NCBI GenBank assembly: GCA_022508245.1
Contig: JAFLVO010000001.1
Coordinates: forward strand, 186,001-250,000
DNA: 64,000 bases
Origin: Clostridiales bacterium
GTDB lineage: Bacteria > Bacillota > Clostridia > Christensenellales > Borkfalkiaceae
Direction: 5' to 3'
Under the pieces are notes generated by a model, which did no database searches, was not told the origin of the DNA, and worked only from the letters and a program-made list of their open reading frames with translations. Positions 52,761 to 61,762 of this stretch are shown here, in pieces. The position numbers and the translations under genes were made by a program. Each line of letters begins with the position of its first letter. Within the stretch, counting starts at the first letter, position 1.

Positions 52761-54407
52761 ATGAATCTTCCCGAGGCTACAAATTTTATTGAACAGATTA
52801 TAAACGAAGAGCTTCAGGCGGGCAAGTTCGAAAACCGCAACAACAAGCTTTTGGTGCGCTTCCCGCCCGAACCCAACGGTTACCTGCACATAGGTCACAT
52901 TAAGGCAATGTGCATAAATTTCGGCGTGAAGGAGAGGTACGGCTGTGAGCTCAATTTGCGAATGGACGATACCAACCCTGCAAAAGAGGACTACGAATAC
53001 GTAAATTCCATCTGCGAGGCTGTAAAGTGGCTTGGATTTGAGTATGACAGGCTCGTGTTTGCCTCCGACTACTATGACAGGCTCTACGAAATTGCCGAAA
53101 AGTATATTTTAGACGGCAACGCGTACGTCTGCGACCTCTCTGCCGAAGAAATTACGGCAACCCGCGGAACGCTCACGGAGCCTGGCACGCTTTCACCGTA
53201 CAGAAACAGAAGTATAGAGGAAAACTTAAAGCTCTTCCGCGAAATGAAAGCGGGCGTCTATCCCGACGGTTCAAAGGTTCTTCGCGCTAAAATAGATATG
53301 GCTTCGCCCAACCTGAATATGCGCGACCCCGTCGTCTACCGCATAGCGCACGTTCCTCACTACCGTACGGGCGACAAGTGGTGCATATATCCTATGTACG
53401 ACTTTGCGCATCCCGTATCCGACGCAATAGAGGGAATTACCCACTCGCTCTGTTCGCTAGAATTTGAAAATCATAGACCCCTTTATAATTGGTTTGTGGA
53501 AAAGGCTGGCTTCCCCGCACCTCTTCCCAGGCAGATAGAGTTTGCAAGGCTGAATATAACCAATACTTTAATGAGTAAGCGTTATTTAAAAAAGCTTGTG
53601 GACGAGAAAGTTGTCAGCGGCTGGGACGACCCCAGAATGCCCACTATAATGGGCTTGAAAAACAGAGGTGTTCCCCCCGAGGCTCTCAAAAAATTCTGTG
53701 CCGACGTGGGCGTAGCTAAGGCATATTCGGTGGTCAATTCGGCTCAGCTCGACAGCTGCATACGCGACAATCTCAACGCAAATGCCGAGCGCGCTATGGC
53801 GGTTATAAACCCCGTAAAGCTCACTTTAACCAACTATTCGGGCGAGGAAGAGTTGCCCTTTGAAATCAATCCCACCCGCGAGGACGGCGGCATAAGACAG
53901 GTTAAATTCACGGGCAGCGTTTACATCGACAGAAACGACTTTTCGCTCAATCCCCCGCCCAAGTATAAGAGATTGCAAAAGGGCGGCAACGTAAGGCTCA
54001 AAGGCGCGTATATCGTGCATTGTGACGACGTTAAGCTCAACAAAGATGGCGAGGTCGAAGAAATTCTCTGCACCTATTATCCCGAAACTAAGAGCGGAAG
54101 CGGCATTGAATCCGATATTAAGGCAAAGGGCGTCGTGCAGTGGGTTGACTGCAAGTACGGCGTGGACGCCGAGTTCAGACACTACGAGTCCCTTTTAAAG
54201 GACGAGGAATACCCCGACCAGGACTATGCCGAACGCCTCAACTACGACAGTGAAAAGATATTCCACGGAAAAGCTGAACCCTATCTTGCGGAGTGCGAAG
54301 AAAACAAAGCGTTCCAGCTTATCCGTGAAGGCTACTATAAAAAGAGCACCCAAAACAGACTTGTGCTCAGCGAAATAGTTTCCTTAAAGGACAATTTCAA
54401 CAAATAG
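52761..54407 (+). CDS. glnS: Glutaminyl-tRNA synthetase
   Basis: 548 aa class I enzyme. The HIGH motif is in 'PPEPNGYLHIGHIKAM' (~34–50) and the KMSKS-like loop in 'TLMSKRYLKKLV' (~270). The C-terminal beta-barrel anticodon-binding region from ~340 contains 'NPPPKYKRL' and ends with 'LKDNFNK'. 'RMDDTNPAKEDYEYV' distinguishes GlnRS from GluRS. Many Firmicutes lack GlnRS and use the GatCAB amidotransferase, so it is probably an acquired lineage trait. AGGAAAC precedes ATG 52761. Confidence 0.95.
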   Translation: MNLPEATNFIEQIINEELQAGKFENRNNKLLVRFPPEPNGYLHIGHIKAMCINFGVKERYGCELNLRMDDTNPAKEDYEYVNSICEAVKWLGFEYDRLVFASDYYDRLYEIAEKYILDGNAYVCDLSAEEITATRGTLTEPGTLSPYRNRSIEENLKLFREMKAGVYPDGSKVLRAKIDMASPNLNMRDPVVYRIAHVPHYRTGDKWCIYPMYDFAHPVSDAIEGITHSLCSLEFENHRPLYNWFVEKAGFPAPLPRQIEFARLNITNTLMSKRYLKKLVDEKVVSGWDDPRMPTIMGLKNRGVPPEALKKFCADVGVAKAYSVVNSAQLDSCIRDNLNANAERAMAVINPVKLTLTNYSGEEELPFEINPTREDGGIRQVKFTGSVYIDRNDFSLNPPPKYKRLQKGGNVRLKGAYIVHCDDVKLNKDGEVEEILCTYYPETKSGSGIESDIKAKGVVQWVDCKYGVDAEFRHYESLLKDEEYPDQDYAERLNYDSEKIFHGKAEPYLAECEENKAFQLIREGYYKKSTQNRLVLSEIVSLKDNFNK

Positions 54408-54424
54408 AACGAGAGTTAAAATCA

Positions 54425-54454
54425 GAGCGCAAGGCATTTGCCTTGCGCTCTTTT
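54425..54454. terminator. Terminator between glnS and the DUF1540 gene
   Basis: GAGCGCAAGGC / GCCTTGCGCTC stem followed by TTTT. Confidence 0.85.
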
Positions 54455-54473
54455 GGAGTAAAGCTATTTAAAG

Positions 54474-54626
54474 TTAAATCTTTTCGGAATAGCTTTCACA
54501 GCAGGTACATTCGCTCATACCGCAAGTGCAGCCGACCTTGATGTGGTCAAGCGTGCAGTTGCAGCCTGCGTGATTGTACTTGCAGCCTGCTACGTCGCAG
54601 GAAATTTTGGGATTAACGTTTTCCAT
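54474..54626 (-). CDS. DUF1540 small Cys-rich protein
   Basis: 50 aa from the ATG at 54626, which has GGAGGG upstream; a longer frame from 54686 has no site. Cysteines appear in 'SCDVAGC', 'GCNCTLDHIKVGCTCGMSECTCC', an arrangement typical of DUF1540 proteins that bind metal and are common in Clostridia. Function unknown; spore or metal-related roles have been suggested for relatives. Confidence 0.85.
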   Translation of the reverse strand: MENVNPKISCDVAGCKYNHAGCNCTLDHIKVGCTCGMSECTCCESYSEKI

Positions 54627-54679
54627 TATGAACCCTCCGAATTTATTTTGTGCGGAAAGGGTTAAAATATGCGGTACCC

Positions 54680-54708
54680 TTGACAAAAAGGGCGTGGAGT
54701 TGTAAAAT
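54680..54708 (+). promoter_or_regulatory. Promoter of rplI
   Basis: TTGACA (54680–54685), a 17-bp spacer and TAAAAT (54703–54708). Confidence 0.7.
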
Positions 54709-54738
54709 GATATATATCACTAAAGGAGTGTTGCTCAT

Positions 54739-55185
54739 ATGAAGGTAGTATTATTACAGGATGTCAAAGGACAGGGCAAAAAGGGAGAAATAGTAGAAGT
54801 TAACGAGGGGTATGCACGCAATTTCCTCATTAAAAAGGGCTTTGCGGAGGCGGCAACCGCATCTAAAATAAACGATATAAACCAAAAAAAGGCGGCGGCA
54901 GACTATCACAAAGCCGAAGAAATTAAGGCAATGCAGGCGCTTGCAAAGGAAATCAACGGAAAGCTCTTTACCGTAAAAATCAAAGCGGGTCTGAAGGGAA
55001 AGGTTTTCGGCTCGGTCACTGGCGCTAACATTTCGGACGCACTGCAGGAGGCGGGATATAATGTTGATAAGAAAAAAATTGTCCTTCCCCAGCCCATAAA
55101 GCTTGTTGGCGAGTACGAAATAGAGCTTAAACTTATGGAGGGCATTTCTTCTAAAATCAAAATCAACGTTGTCGGCGTTGAATAA
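54739..55185 (+). CDS. rplI: 50S ribosomal protein L9
   Basis: 148 aa, standard length. The N-terminal '[36 protein letters not shown]' is the L9 signature. The central helix follows at ~40–75 and the C-terminal RNA-binding domain from ~80. It binds 23S rRNA and helps hold the ribosome frame. AAAGGAG stands before the ATG. It is not grouped with rpsF/rpsR here but alone, between DUF1540 and DUF2207 genes. Confidence 0.98.
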   Translation: MKVVLLQDVKGQGKKGEIVEVNEGYARNFLIKKGFAEAATASKINDINQKKAAADYHKAEEIKAMQALAKEINGKLFTVKIKAGLKGKVFGSVTGANISDALQEAGYNVDKKKIVLPQPIKLVGEYEIELKLMEGISSKIKINVVGVE

Positions 55186-55218
55186 TAACCCAAGCGTAAA
55201 ACTAAACTTACTAAAAAA

Positions 55219-55246
55219 ACTCAGGCAAGCTTGCCTGAGTTTTTTA
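55219..55246. terminator. Bidirectional terminator between rplI and the DUF2207 gene
   Basis: Perfect palindrome ACTCAGGCAAG / CTTGCCTGAGT followed by TTTTTTAA, with A-run on the other side. Confidence 0.85.
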
Positions 55247-55247
55247 A

Positions 55248-57140
55248 TTATCTTCCTCGGAAGCCTCCGCCGCCGTGACCGCCTCCGACGTGTCCTCCGC
55301 CGAAACCGCCTCGACCGCTTCCCCCGCGGGAGGATGGTGCGGTTATCATTTTTGCCGCCATTTTCAGCATGCTCGCTCTTAAAATGCTGTTTATAATGTG
55401 GAACTCTATCATACTGCCAAGCAAATCTCCGCTGCCCGTCGCCCAGGAAGGAGGCTCAACCGTAAGTCCTACAAACTTCTTTTCCCATATATCAGAAACG
55501 CCCAAAACCTGCGCGTAGGGCAGAATATGATAGTAGTACTGCGGGTCGGACTCCAACATTTTTTCAAGCTGGTCTTTTTCGGCGAGAGCAATAAAGTTTT
55601 TAAACCCTATAATTTCGCCCAATTCTTTGGTGTACTTTTCCGATTTGGTTATAAGCGAAACCGAAAGGCACACAATCAGCGAACTTATTATAGAGATAAC
55701 TGCTTTGGGAAGATAGTCTATAACGTAGCCCGGAACCGCAAAAATATAGATTACGCATAGAACTGCGCACAAAAGGGCAATTCCCACGCAGTACAGCGCC
55801 GTTTTTTTCTTTGAAATTTTAAGTGAGCTGTATTTGACCGATTCCGAAAGTCCGTAAACTACGAGAGCGGGCAACAGCGAAATAAATGGTATGATAAGAA
55901 AATAGTTGCTTGCGATTTGCTGTCCCAAAACAAAGGGTACAAGCCCGAGCAAGAGCCCGCCCAAAAGTGCAAAAACAACGGATAACGTGATACTGGTGCC
56001 CGTAAACAGCCCCTTGGTCTGCGAATTGACTATAGAAGTAACCCTCTGCGCGGTTGCATAGAATTTGCCCTCCAACGAACTGACCTTTACAGCATCGCCG
56101 CCCGCAAAAACACCTTTATACATAATTTTTTCGTAGTCGGGACAGCTATCGGGAAGATTTTTTACAACCCTTATAAGCACGGGGTCGTCCTTGTTGTCGA
56201 AATTGATTTTAATATACTTTTTGTCCGCCCAATAGTAAATCATAGAGGTAATGTCCTCGCTGTTTACCTTGTTGTCAACAAGCTTGCCTATCATAAGCGG
56301 GTCATAGCCCTTCGGCGCTTCGAAATTTACTACGGGGATTACCTTGCGGTTTTTAAACACAGCAAATTTCAGAAGAAGTAAAACCAATAAAATCGCTCCG
56401 CCGGCAATAGCAAACCAATAGGGGGTAAATTCGCTGTAAGTTGATAGCGCTCCGTCCTCGAATTCTAACCGTACGGTTATGCCCTCGTTGTATTTAAGAG
56501 CCGTAGGAGTAATTTCTATTTCCGTTTCGCTTTTAGTGATAAGGGGCAACTCTTTTTTGGAAAGAAGAGAGCCGTATGTGCATTTTCCGCTTAAATAACC
56601 CTTTGGAAGAATAAACTTTACGGTTGCGTTTTCGATATGGCAATATGCCGGTCTGTCAACGCCGATTGCATTTATAGCAAGTATATTTTTACCCTCTTGC
56701 GCCCGCGTCAGGCAGTATTTGTACTTAACGGTATAGGTGTGTGCGCCTGACTTGTGTGACGAACTGCCTATATCGAGGCATAAAAAAGTTACGCCGTCCA
56801 CGCTTTCGCTGTATACGGTAAACGGAACACTTTTTGAATTCTCGGTAACTTTTACGTCCCTTACCTGTTCGCCGGCGTTTACGGGAATATACTGTATAAA
56901 ACCCGTATTTGCGTAGCCCGTGTAGTTAACGGTAAGAACCTCTGTTACGTCAATTTCGCGGTTTTTCTTAACGTCGTAGGTCACGTCGTAGTTTTTAAAA
57001 TAAAAGTCGTATGCGCCCGTGCCATATGACGTCTCCGCGGAGGCGTAATTAACCGAGTGAAGGTTGAATACGCACAACGCAAGCGCAAAAATCAGCGCAA
57101 TAAAACTCAGATAAGGCAAAAATTTTACCTTTCTTTTCAT
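55248..57140 (-). CDS. DUF2207 membrane protein
   Basis: 630 aa. Signal peptide at 1–35 (…'FALALCVFNLHSVNYASAE'), then an extracellular DUF2207 beta-sandwich domain (~40–235). Membrane segments follow at ~245–265, ~385–435 (two) and ~455–500 (two). The last ~25 residues are Gly/Arg/His-rich ('GGGHGGGGFRGR'), common in this family. Partner gene lemA lies directly upstream on the same strand. Such pairs are widespread, with the function of DUF2207 proteins still open. AAGGAGC precedes the ATG. Confidence 0.88.
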   Translation of the reverse strand: MKRKVKFLPYLSFIALIFALALCVFNLHSVNYASAETSYGTGAYDFYFKNYDVTYDVKKNREIDVTEVLTVNYTGYANTGFIQYIPVNAGEQVRDVKVTENSKSVPFTVYSESVDGVTFLCLDIGSSSHKSGAHTYTVKYKYCLTRAQEGKNILAINAIGVDRPAYCHIENATVKFILPKGYLSGKCTYGSLLSKKELPLITKSETEIEITPTALKYNEGITVRLEFEDGALSTYSEFTPYWFAIAGGAILLVLLLLKFAVFKNRKVIPVVNFEAPKGYDPLMIGKLVDNKVNSEDITSMIYYWADKKYIKINFDNKDDPVLIRVVKNLPDSCPDYEKIMYKGVFAGGDAVKVSSLEGKFYATAQRVTSIVNSQTKGLFTGTSITLSVVFALLGGLLLGLVPFVLGQQIASNYFLIIPFISLLPALVVYGLSESVKYSSLKISKKKTALYCVGIALLCAVLCVIYIFAVPGYVIDYLPKAVISIISSLIVCLSVSLITKSEKYTKELGEIIGFKNFIALAEKDQLEKMLESDPQYYYHILPYAQVLGVSDIWEKKFVGLTVEPPSWATGSGDLLGSMIEFHIINSILRASMLKMAAKMITAPSSRGGSGRGGFGGGHVGGGHGGGGFRGR

Positions 57141-57156
57141 ATTTGCTCCTTAAAAA

Positions 57157-57184
57157 ACAAGCCGAAAACAAATTTTCGGCTTGT
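57157..57184 (-). terminator. Hairpin between lemA and the DUF2207 gene
   Basis: 12-bp stem ACAAGCCGAAAA / TTTTCGGCTTGT with loop CAAA. It could end part of the lemA transcripts and reduce DUF2207 expression. Confidence 0.65.
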
Positions 57185-57199
57185 AAAGAATTTTGGAAA

Positions 57200-57805
57200 T
57201 CAGAAGGAAACTTTTACGTTTTGTCTCTCTTCGGCGCTGTCCACTTCGTACAGCGAAGCCTTTTCAAGTTTCATCTTTTTAGCCACGATAGAAGTGGGGA
57301 AGGACTGAATTGCAATATTAAATTCGCGCACGTTTGCGTTGTAGTACTTTCTCGACTGCGCAATTTCGCCCTCCATAGATTTAAGCTGATTCTGTAAATC
57401 CATAAAGTTGGCGTTGGCTTTAAGCTCGGGATAGTTCTCCGCAACGGCAAAAAGGCTTCTTACAGCGGTAGTCATCTGCTTATCTGCCGCAATCTTTTCT
57501 TCGGGAGTGGTAGCAGAACCCAGCCTCGCGCGTGCGTCGGTAATTTTCTGATAGGTTTCACTCTCGTGTTTTGCGTAGCCCTTAACCGTTTCAACTACGT
57601 TGGGAATAAGGTCGAATCTCTTTTTGAGGTAGACGTCGATAGTTGAAAACGCCTCTTCAACGCCGTTTTTCATCCTTATAAGTTTGTTGTGTGTGGAAAT
57701 ATACCAGCCGATAATTATTACCGCAAGCAATAAAAGCACTGCAACGACGATAATAATAGCCAATCCCCAACCGGGCAAGTCCGCAAGTAATGTGTTAATT
57801 CCCAT
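57200..57805 (-). CDS. lemA: LemA family protein
   Basis: 201 aa. One N-terminal membrane segment (~14–36, 'LAIIIVVAVLLLLAVIIIGWYI') is followed by the helical LemA domain: 'YNKLIRMKNGVEEAFSTIDVYLKKRFDLIPNVV'-type segment near 40–70, and 'NANVREFNIAIQSFPTSIVAK' near 155. Found in the membrane with the bulk outside or inside according to lineage; function not established. GGAG stands before the ATG. Confidence 0.92.
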   Translation of the reverse strand: MGINTLLADLPGWGLAIIIVVAVLLLLAVIIIGWYISTHNKLIRMKNGVEEAFSTIDVYLKKRFDLIPNVVETVKGYAKHESETYQKITDARARLGSATTPEEKIAADKQMTTAVRSLFAVAENYPELKANANFMDLQNQLKSMEGEIAQSRKYYNANVREFNIAIQSFPTSIVAKKMKLEKASLYEVDSAEERQNVKVSF

Positions 57806-57817
57806 ATTTTTTCTCCT

Positions 57818-58309
57818 TTAAATTTTTTTAATTTCGGGCAAAGCATTCTTCAAGAACGCCTCTGCTGTAGAATCGTGTCTGATGTGCGAAAGCGCCTCGT
57901 CAACGGGGAACCATCTGACTTCTTCAAGCTCTTTTTCATCTATTACGGGCTCTCCGTCTTCGGCAACCAAAAGGTAGTTGAACATAAGCACGTTTCTGGG
58001 CTCGTGATAGCGGGAGGACATATACTTGAACTTAACCGTGTCAAGCTTAGTCTCCTCCTTGAATTCCCTCGTTACCGCTTTTTCTGCGGTTTCGCCTTTT
58101 TTTATATATCCCGCAAACAGAATATAATCTTGCTGACCCAAATGTCTTGCAAGTAAAATTTTATCCTTTTGTCTGTTGGTAACTACCATACATACGGCGC
58201 TTGCAAAGGGGGCAAACCTGAACTCCCCGCAATTTTTACAATAGGGTACTAGCCCCTCGCCCTCCGCATACATAAGCGTAAGTTTATCTCCGCATTGACT
58301 ACAAAACAT
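57818..58309 (-). CDS. NUDIX hydrolase with N-terminal zinc ribbon
   Basis: 163 aa. A zinc ribbon at the start (C-x2-C in 'FCSQCGD' and 'YCKNCGEF') is followed by a NUDIX box 'GYIKKGETAEKAVTREFKEETKLD' (~70–93), with the expected G-x5-E-x7-R-E-x2-E-E spacing. Relatives include NudC-type NADH/NAD-capped-RNA pyrophosphatases and MutT-like proteins; the exact substrate is not clear because the NudC-specific signature is not seen. GGAGGAG before the ATG; it ends 12 bases before lemA, so it is in the same operon. Confidence 0.9.
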   Translation of the reverse strand: MFCSQCGDKLTLMYAEGEGLVPYCKNCGEFRFAPFASAVCMVVTNRQKDKILLARHLGQQDYILFAGYIKKGETAEKAVTREFKEETKLDTVKFKYMSSRYHEPRNVLMFNYLLVAEDGEPVIDEKELEEVRWFPVDEALSHIRHDSTAEAFLKNALPEIKKI

Positions 58310-58413
58310 CTTATCTCCTCCGCGTTTAAGGCGGTCAAATCTGATATTATTATCACTATTATATAATAGTTTTACTCGAAATACAATAGATTATAGCAAA
58401 TTTACGAAATTAA

Positions 58414-58442
58414 TTGACATATTTTTCCTAAAAGTATATAAT
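58414..58442 (+). promoter_or_regulatory. Full-consensus sigma-A promoter
   Basis: TTGACA (58414–58419), a 17-bp spacer and TATAAT (58437–58442); the only perfect match to both boxes that I found in this window. Confidence 0.8.
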
Positions 58443-58476
58443 AAATTAACCATAAAATCAAATCTAAGGTATATAA

Positions 58477-59691
58477 ATGAATTTTGAAAGAACAAAGCTT
58501 TTCCTTGAGGACAGGGGACAAGCTCATCTTCTTGAATATTATGAAGAACTATCGGAAGCCGAGCGCAAACAGCTTCTGGAGGATATAGAAAATACAAACT
58601 TTTCAATCGTCAAAAAACTGCATACACAGTCAAAAAAGCGGGGCAAATTATCCCCAGTATCGGCGGTAACCGTTCAGGATATAATACGCAGAAAGAGCAA
58701 TTTCGAAACGGTGGGGCTCAATCTTTTGTCGGAAGGCAAGGTTGCGGCCGTGCTTTTGGCCGGCGGGCAGGGCTCGCGCCTTGGTTTCGCAAAGCCCAAG
58801 GGTATGTTCAATATCGGAGAAACGAGAGAGCTTTCCATATTCGAACAGCAGATGACAAACATTCAGGAAGTAACCGCGCGTACGGGCAGGCATTTTTTGT
58901 TGCTTGTTATGACCAGTATGGAAAATCACGACGATACGGTCAAATTTTTCGAGGAGCACAACTGCTTCGGCTATCCTCGCGACAGAGTAAAATTTTTCAA
59001 ACAGGACGTTGCCCCCACCTGCGACTTCGAGGGTAAAATTTATCTCAACGAAAAGCACCGTGTGTCCCTCGCACCCAACGGAAACGGCGGATGGTATTCC
59101 TCGCTTGTTAACAGCGGACTTTCAAGGGTCTTGGAGCGCGAAAACGTGGAGTGGCTCAACGTGTACAGCGTTGACAACGTTCTGCAGAGAATTTGCGACC
59201 CTGCCTTTATAGGCGCAACCGTTTTAAGCGGTTTACGCTGCGGTGCAAAGGTTGTAAAAAAGGTGTGTGCGGAAGAGAAAGTCGGCGTTTTATGTCTTGA
59301 AAAGGGCAAGCCTACGATAGTGGAATACTATGAGATGCCCGAGGAGCTCAAAAACAAGAAGAAAAAGGGCGAGCTCGTATACCGCTACGGCGTGACGCTC
59401 AACTATCTTTTCAACGTTCACGATTTAAACCTTACGCTTTCGGGCAAGCTTCCCTATCATCTTGCGGAAAAGGCTATACCGCATATTGAAAACGGTGAGA
59501 GGGTCACTCCCACCGAACCTTGCGGCTATAAATTCGAAACGCTTGTCGTGGATATGGTTGCGCATATGGGCAGCTGTCTTGCGTACGAGGTTGAAAGGGA
59601 CAAGGAATTTGCGCCCGTCAAAAACGCAACGGGGCCCGACAGTGTCGAATCCGCCCGCGAGCTTTTAAAGCAAAACGGTGTAATACTATAA
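58477..59691 (+). CDS. UDP-sugar pyrophosphorylase (UDPGP/UAP1-type)
   Basis: 404 aa. The nucleotide-binding 'VLLAGGQGSRLGFAKPKGMFNIG' (~90–112) is the signature of eukaryotic-like UDP-GlcNAc/UDP-Glc pyrophosphorylases, with 'NGNGGWYSSL' (~197) and 'NVYSVDNVL' (~225) as substrate-site motifs. It makes a UDP-sugar from UTP and sugar-1-phosphate in the cytoplasm, feeding wall and polysaccharide synthesis; the sugar (Glc, GlcNAc or Gal) cannot be decided. Driven by the full-consensus promoter at 58414. Confidence 0.9.
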   Translation: MNFERTKLFLEDRGQAHLLEYYEELSEAERKQLLEDIENTNFSIVKKLHTQSKKRGKLSPVSAVTVQDIIRRKSNFETVGLNLLSEGKVAAVLLAGGQGSRLGFAKPKGMFNIGETRELSIFEQQMTNIQEVTARTGRHFLLLVMTSMENHDDTVKFFEEHNCFGYPRDRVKFFKQDVAPTCDFEGKIYLNEKHRVSLAPNGNGGWYSSLVNSGLSRVLERENVEWLNVYSVDNVLQRICDPAFIGATVLSGLRCGAKVVKKVCAEEKVGVLCLEKGKPTIVEYYEMPEELKNKKKKGELVYRYGVTLNYLFNVHDLNLTLSGKLPYHLAEKAIPHIENGERVTPTEPCGYKFETLVVDMVAHMGSCLAYEVERDKEFAPVKNATGPDSVESARELLKQNGVIL

Positions 59692-59710
59692 ACATGTGCA
59701 ATATTATAAA

Positions 59711-59740
59711 TAAAAGTAACACACCCGTGTTACTTTTATT
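59711..59740 (+). terminator. Terminator of the pyrophosphorylase gene
   Basis: 12-bp stem TAAAAGTAACAC / GTGTTACTTTTA with loop ACCC, then TTGT. Confidence 0.8.
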
Positions 59741-59769
59741 GTATGGGTATATAATATTAAGGAGTAATT

Positions 59770-61209
59770 ATGAAAAAACTTTTAACTGCCGCAGTTTGTG
59801 CAATTTCTGCTCTTACAATAGGATTTTGCGGCTGCTTTATGTCGGCGGGACTGAACGGCGCCGACGGCGCTGACGGTAAAGACGGACGTGACGGACAAAA
59901 TGCAACCGCGTTCGACTACTACGAGCTTGCAAAGACTATTCCCGGGCAAGAAGATATGACCGTGGAGGAATTCCTTCAAAAATATCTCAGCTATACAAAA
60001 GATGAGCTTGAAGAGGAATTTGCGCCCCAAAGGAATGCAAACCGTTCTCTTTTATCCGCCGTTTCCATACTTACACGCTACCATTGTAGCACGAAGTACA
60101 GAGGAAGCATTGTAGAATATTATGCCGTGTATTCTGGCGCGGGCGTAATAGTCGATATAGATAAGGAAAAGGGCGATGCGTACGTTATTACCAACTGCCA
60201 CGTCGTCTACCTTGACAATGCAAAAGAGCCTATTTGTCCTGAAGTTCGCCTCTATCTTTACGGACAGGACACGCGGGGCGTAAACTATAATATCAACAGT
60301 ACGGTAATAAAGGCGCCGTCGGTAGCGTCTGACGGTATTTACGATACTGAAATTTACGGCGACGAGGACTACTGCATAAATGCAAAGGTCGTTGCGGCGT
60401 CCATCGCAAACGATATAGCTCTTTTAAAGGTAACGGGCAGCGAAGTTCTTAAAAACAGTAGTGCCATTGCCGCCGAGTTTGAAGAGAGCGACGACGTCTA
60501 CGTAAAAGAGGACGTCTACGCAATAGGCAATCCCGAGGGCGACGGTATGAACGTAACTTCGGGCACCATAACCAAGGAGAGCCAGATTATACAGTTAAAT
60601 TTATCCGATGAATATGCGAACAGCGAGGACTATTTTCTCGACTACCGTGTAATCGGCACGGACACTGCGATAAACGGCGGAAATTCTGGCGGCGGACTCT
60701 TTTCAAGCAAGACTGGCAAGATTATAGGTATAGTAAACTCAAAGAACGCGGCAGAGTATATAGATAATATGGGCTTTGCTCTGCCCGGGAATATAGTAAA
60801 ACGTCTTTGGAAGCTCATGCGCGACAATTTCGAAGGAAGGGGCGGCGGAAGTTACGCCACTACGACTGGAGTCGACTGCGTCGTATTCCCCGCAACCTGC
60901 GCAGCAAAGAGCACAGGCGCATATTGGGATAACGAGAAAAACGTTGCCGTAATCGAGGAAAAGGTTGTGGTCACTTCTAACAGACAGCTATCCGAAGACA
61001 ATGAATTTAAAATAAACGACGTCGTAACTCATATTAAGATTTCGGGCAGTGATGGAACGGTGTACGAGGACAGAGACGTCACGAGGGTATATCATCTAAA
61101 CGACACGCTCATCTCTGCACGCATGGGCGACACAATTCAAATTACCGTTCTTCGCGGCGGCGAAAAGGTAACAGTAACCTACACCGCAAAGACAAGCAGG
61201 GTAAAATAA
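59770..61209 (+). CDS. Trypsin-like serine protease (S1C/DegP-like) lipoprotein with collagen-like segment
   Basis: 479 aa. A signal peptide with candidate lipid-site Cys (C20 or C22 in 'FCGC') is followed by a short collagen-like G-x-D run ('GADGADGKDGRDGQN', ~32–47). The protease domain (~95–370) has the catalytic triad: His in 'ITNCHVVYLD', Asp in 'ANDIALLKV' and Ser in 'NGGNSGGGLFS'. The C-terminal ~100 residues are PDZ-like ('NDVVTHIKISGSDG'). It would be held on the outside of the cell, probably for surface protein quality control or processing. AAGGAG precedes the ATG. Confidence 0.88.
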   Translation: MKKLLTAAVCAISALTIGFCGCFMSAGLNGADGADGKDGRDGQNATAFDYYELAKTIPGQEDMTVEEFLQKYLSYTKDELEEEFAPQRNANRSLLSAVSILTRYHCSTKYRGSIVEYYAVYSGAGVIVDIDKEKGDAYVITNCHVVYLDNAKEPICPEVRLYLYGQDTRGVNYNINSTVIKAPSVASDGIYDTEIYGDEDYCINAKVVAASIANDIALLKVTGSEVLKNSSAIAAEFEESDDVYVKEDVYAIGNPEGDGMNVTSGTITKESQIIQLNLSDEYANSEDYFLDYRVIGTDTAINGGNSGGGLFSSKTGKIIGIVNSKNAAEYIDNMGFALPGNIVKRLWKLMRDNFEGRGGGSYATTTGVDCVVFPATCAAKSTGAYWDNEKNVAVIEEKVVVTSNRQLSEDNEFKINDVVTHIKISGSDGTVYEDRDVTRVYHLNDTLISARMGDTIQITVLRGGEKVTVTYTAKTSRVK

Positions 61210-61221
61210 TTTAAAAAATTA

Positions 61222-61258
61222 AATCCGACCGCGCAGATTTGCACGGTCGGATTTTTTT
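61222..61258. terminator. Bidirectional terminator between the protease and smpB
   Basis: Stem AATCCGACCG / CGGTCGGATT followed by a seven-base T-run. Confidence 0.85.
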
Positions 61259-61267
61259 GTGCAGTCA

Positions 61268-61720
61268 TTAAATTTTGTACTCTTTAATAGCCCTGTCGAG
61301 TGCACGCTTTTGGTCGCGTTCGGCAATTGTGCGCTTTTTGTCGTAGTTCTGTTTGCCCTTGCAAAGAGCAATTTCGGCTTTTATCAAACTGCCCGAAAAG
61401 TAGAGGGAGAGGGGAACTATCGTATATCCCTTCTCGTTAATCTTTCCCGCAAGTCTATCAAGCTCCTTTCTGTGCATAAGCAGTTTTCTGTCTCTTTTTG
61501 AATCTTTGGAAGAGTAAGCCCCAGCCTTATCGTAGAGGGTAATGTGCAGATTTTTCAGCGTAAGCTCGCCTCCGCTAAGTAGGCAAAAGCTGTCTTTAAG
61601 ATTGCAGTTTCCCGCCCTCAAAGACTTGACTTCGGCTCCTTCCAAAACTATTCCCGCCTCAAATTTTTCAATTATAAAATACTCGTAAGTGGCGTATCTG
61701 TTGTAAGCAATTTGTTTCAT
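61268..61720 (-). CDS. smpB: SsrA-binding protein SmpB
   Basis: 150 aa. The start 'IAYNRYATYEYFIIEKFEAGIVLEGAEVKSLRAGNCNLKDSF' and the 'LHITLYDKAG' and 'GYTIVPLSLYF' blocks are the SmpB fold (OB-type beta barrel). A basic C-terminal tail ('KRTIAERDQKRALDRAIK') is the part that enters the ribosome A site with tmRNA. Partner of tmRNA in rescue of stalled ribosomes; the ssrA gene itself is not in the window. It lies 42 bases behind rnr. Confidence 0.97.
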   Translation of the reverse strand: MKQIAYNRYATYEYFIIEKFEAGIVLEGAEVKSLRAGNCNLKDSFCLLSGGELTLKNLHITLYDKAGAYSSKDSKRDRKLLMHRKELDRLAGKINEKGYTIVPLSLYFSGSLIKAEIALCKGKQNYDKKRTIAERDQKRALDRAIKEYKI

Positions 61721-61762
61721 AAAATTATAATAACTCCGTCATATATTGGGGGCAATTGATTT

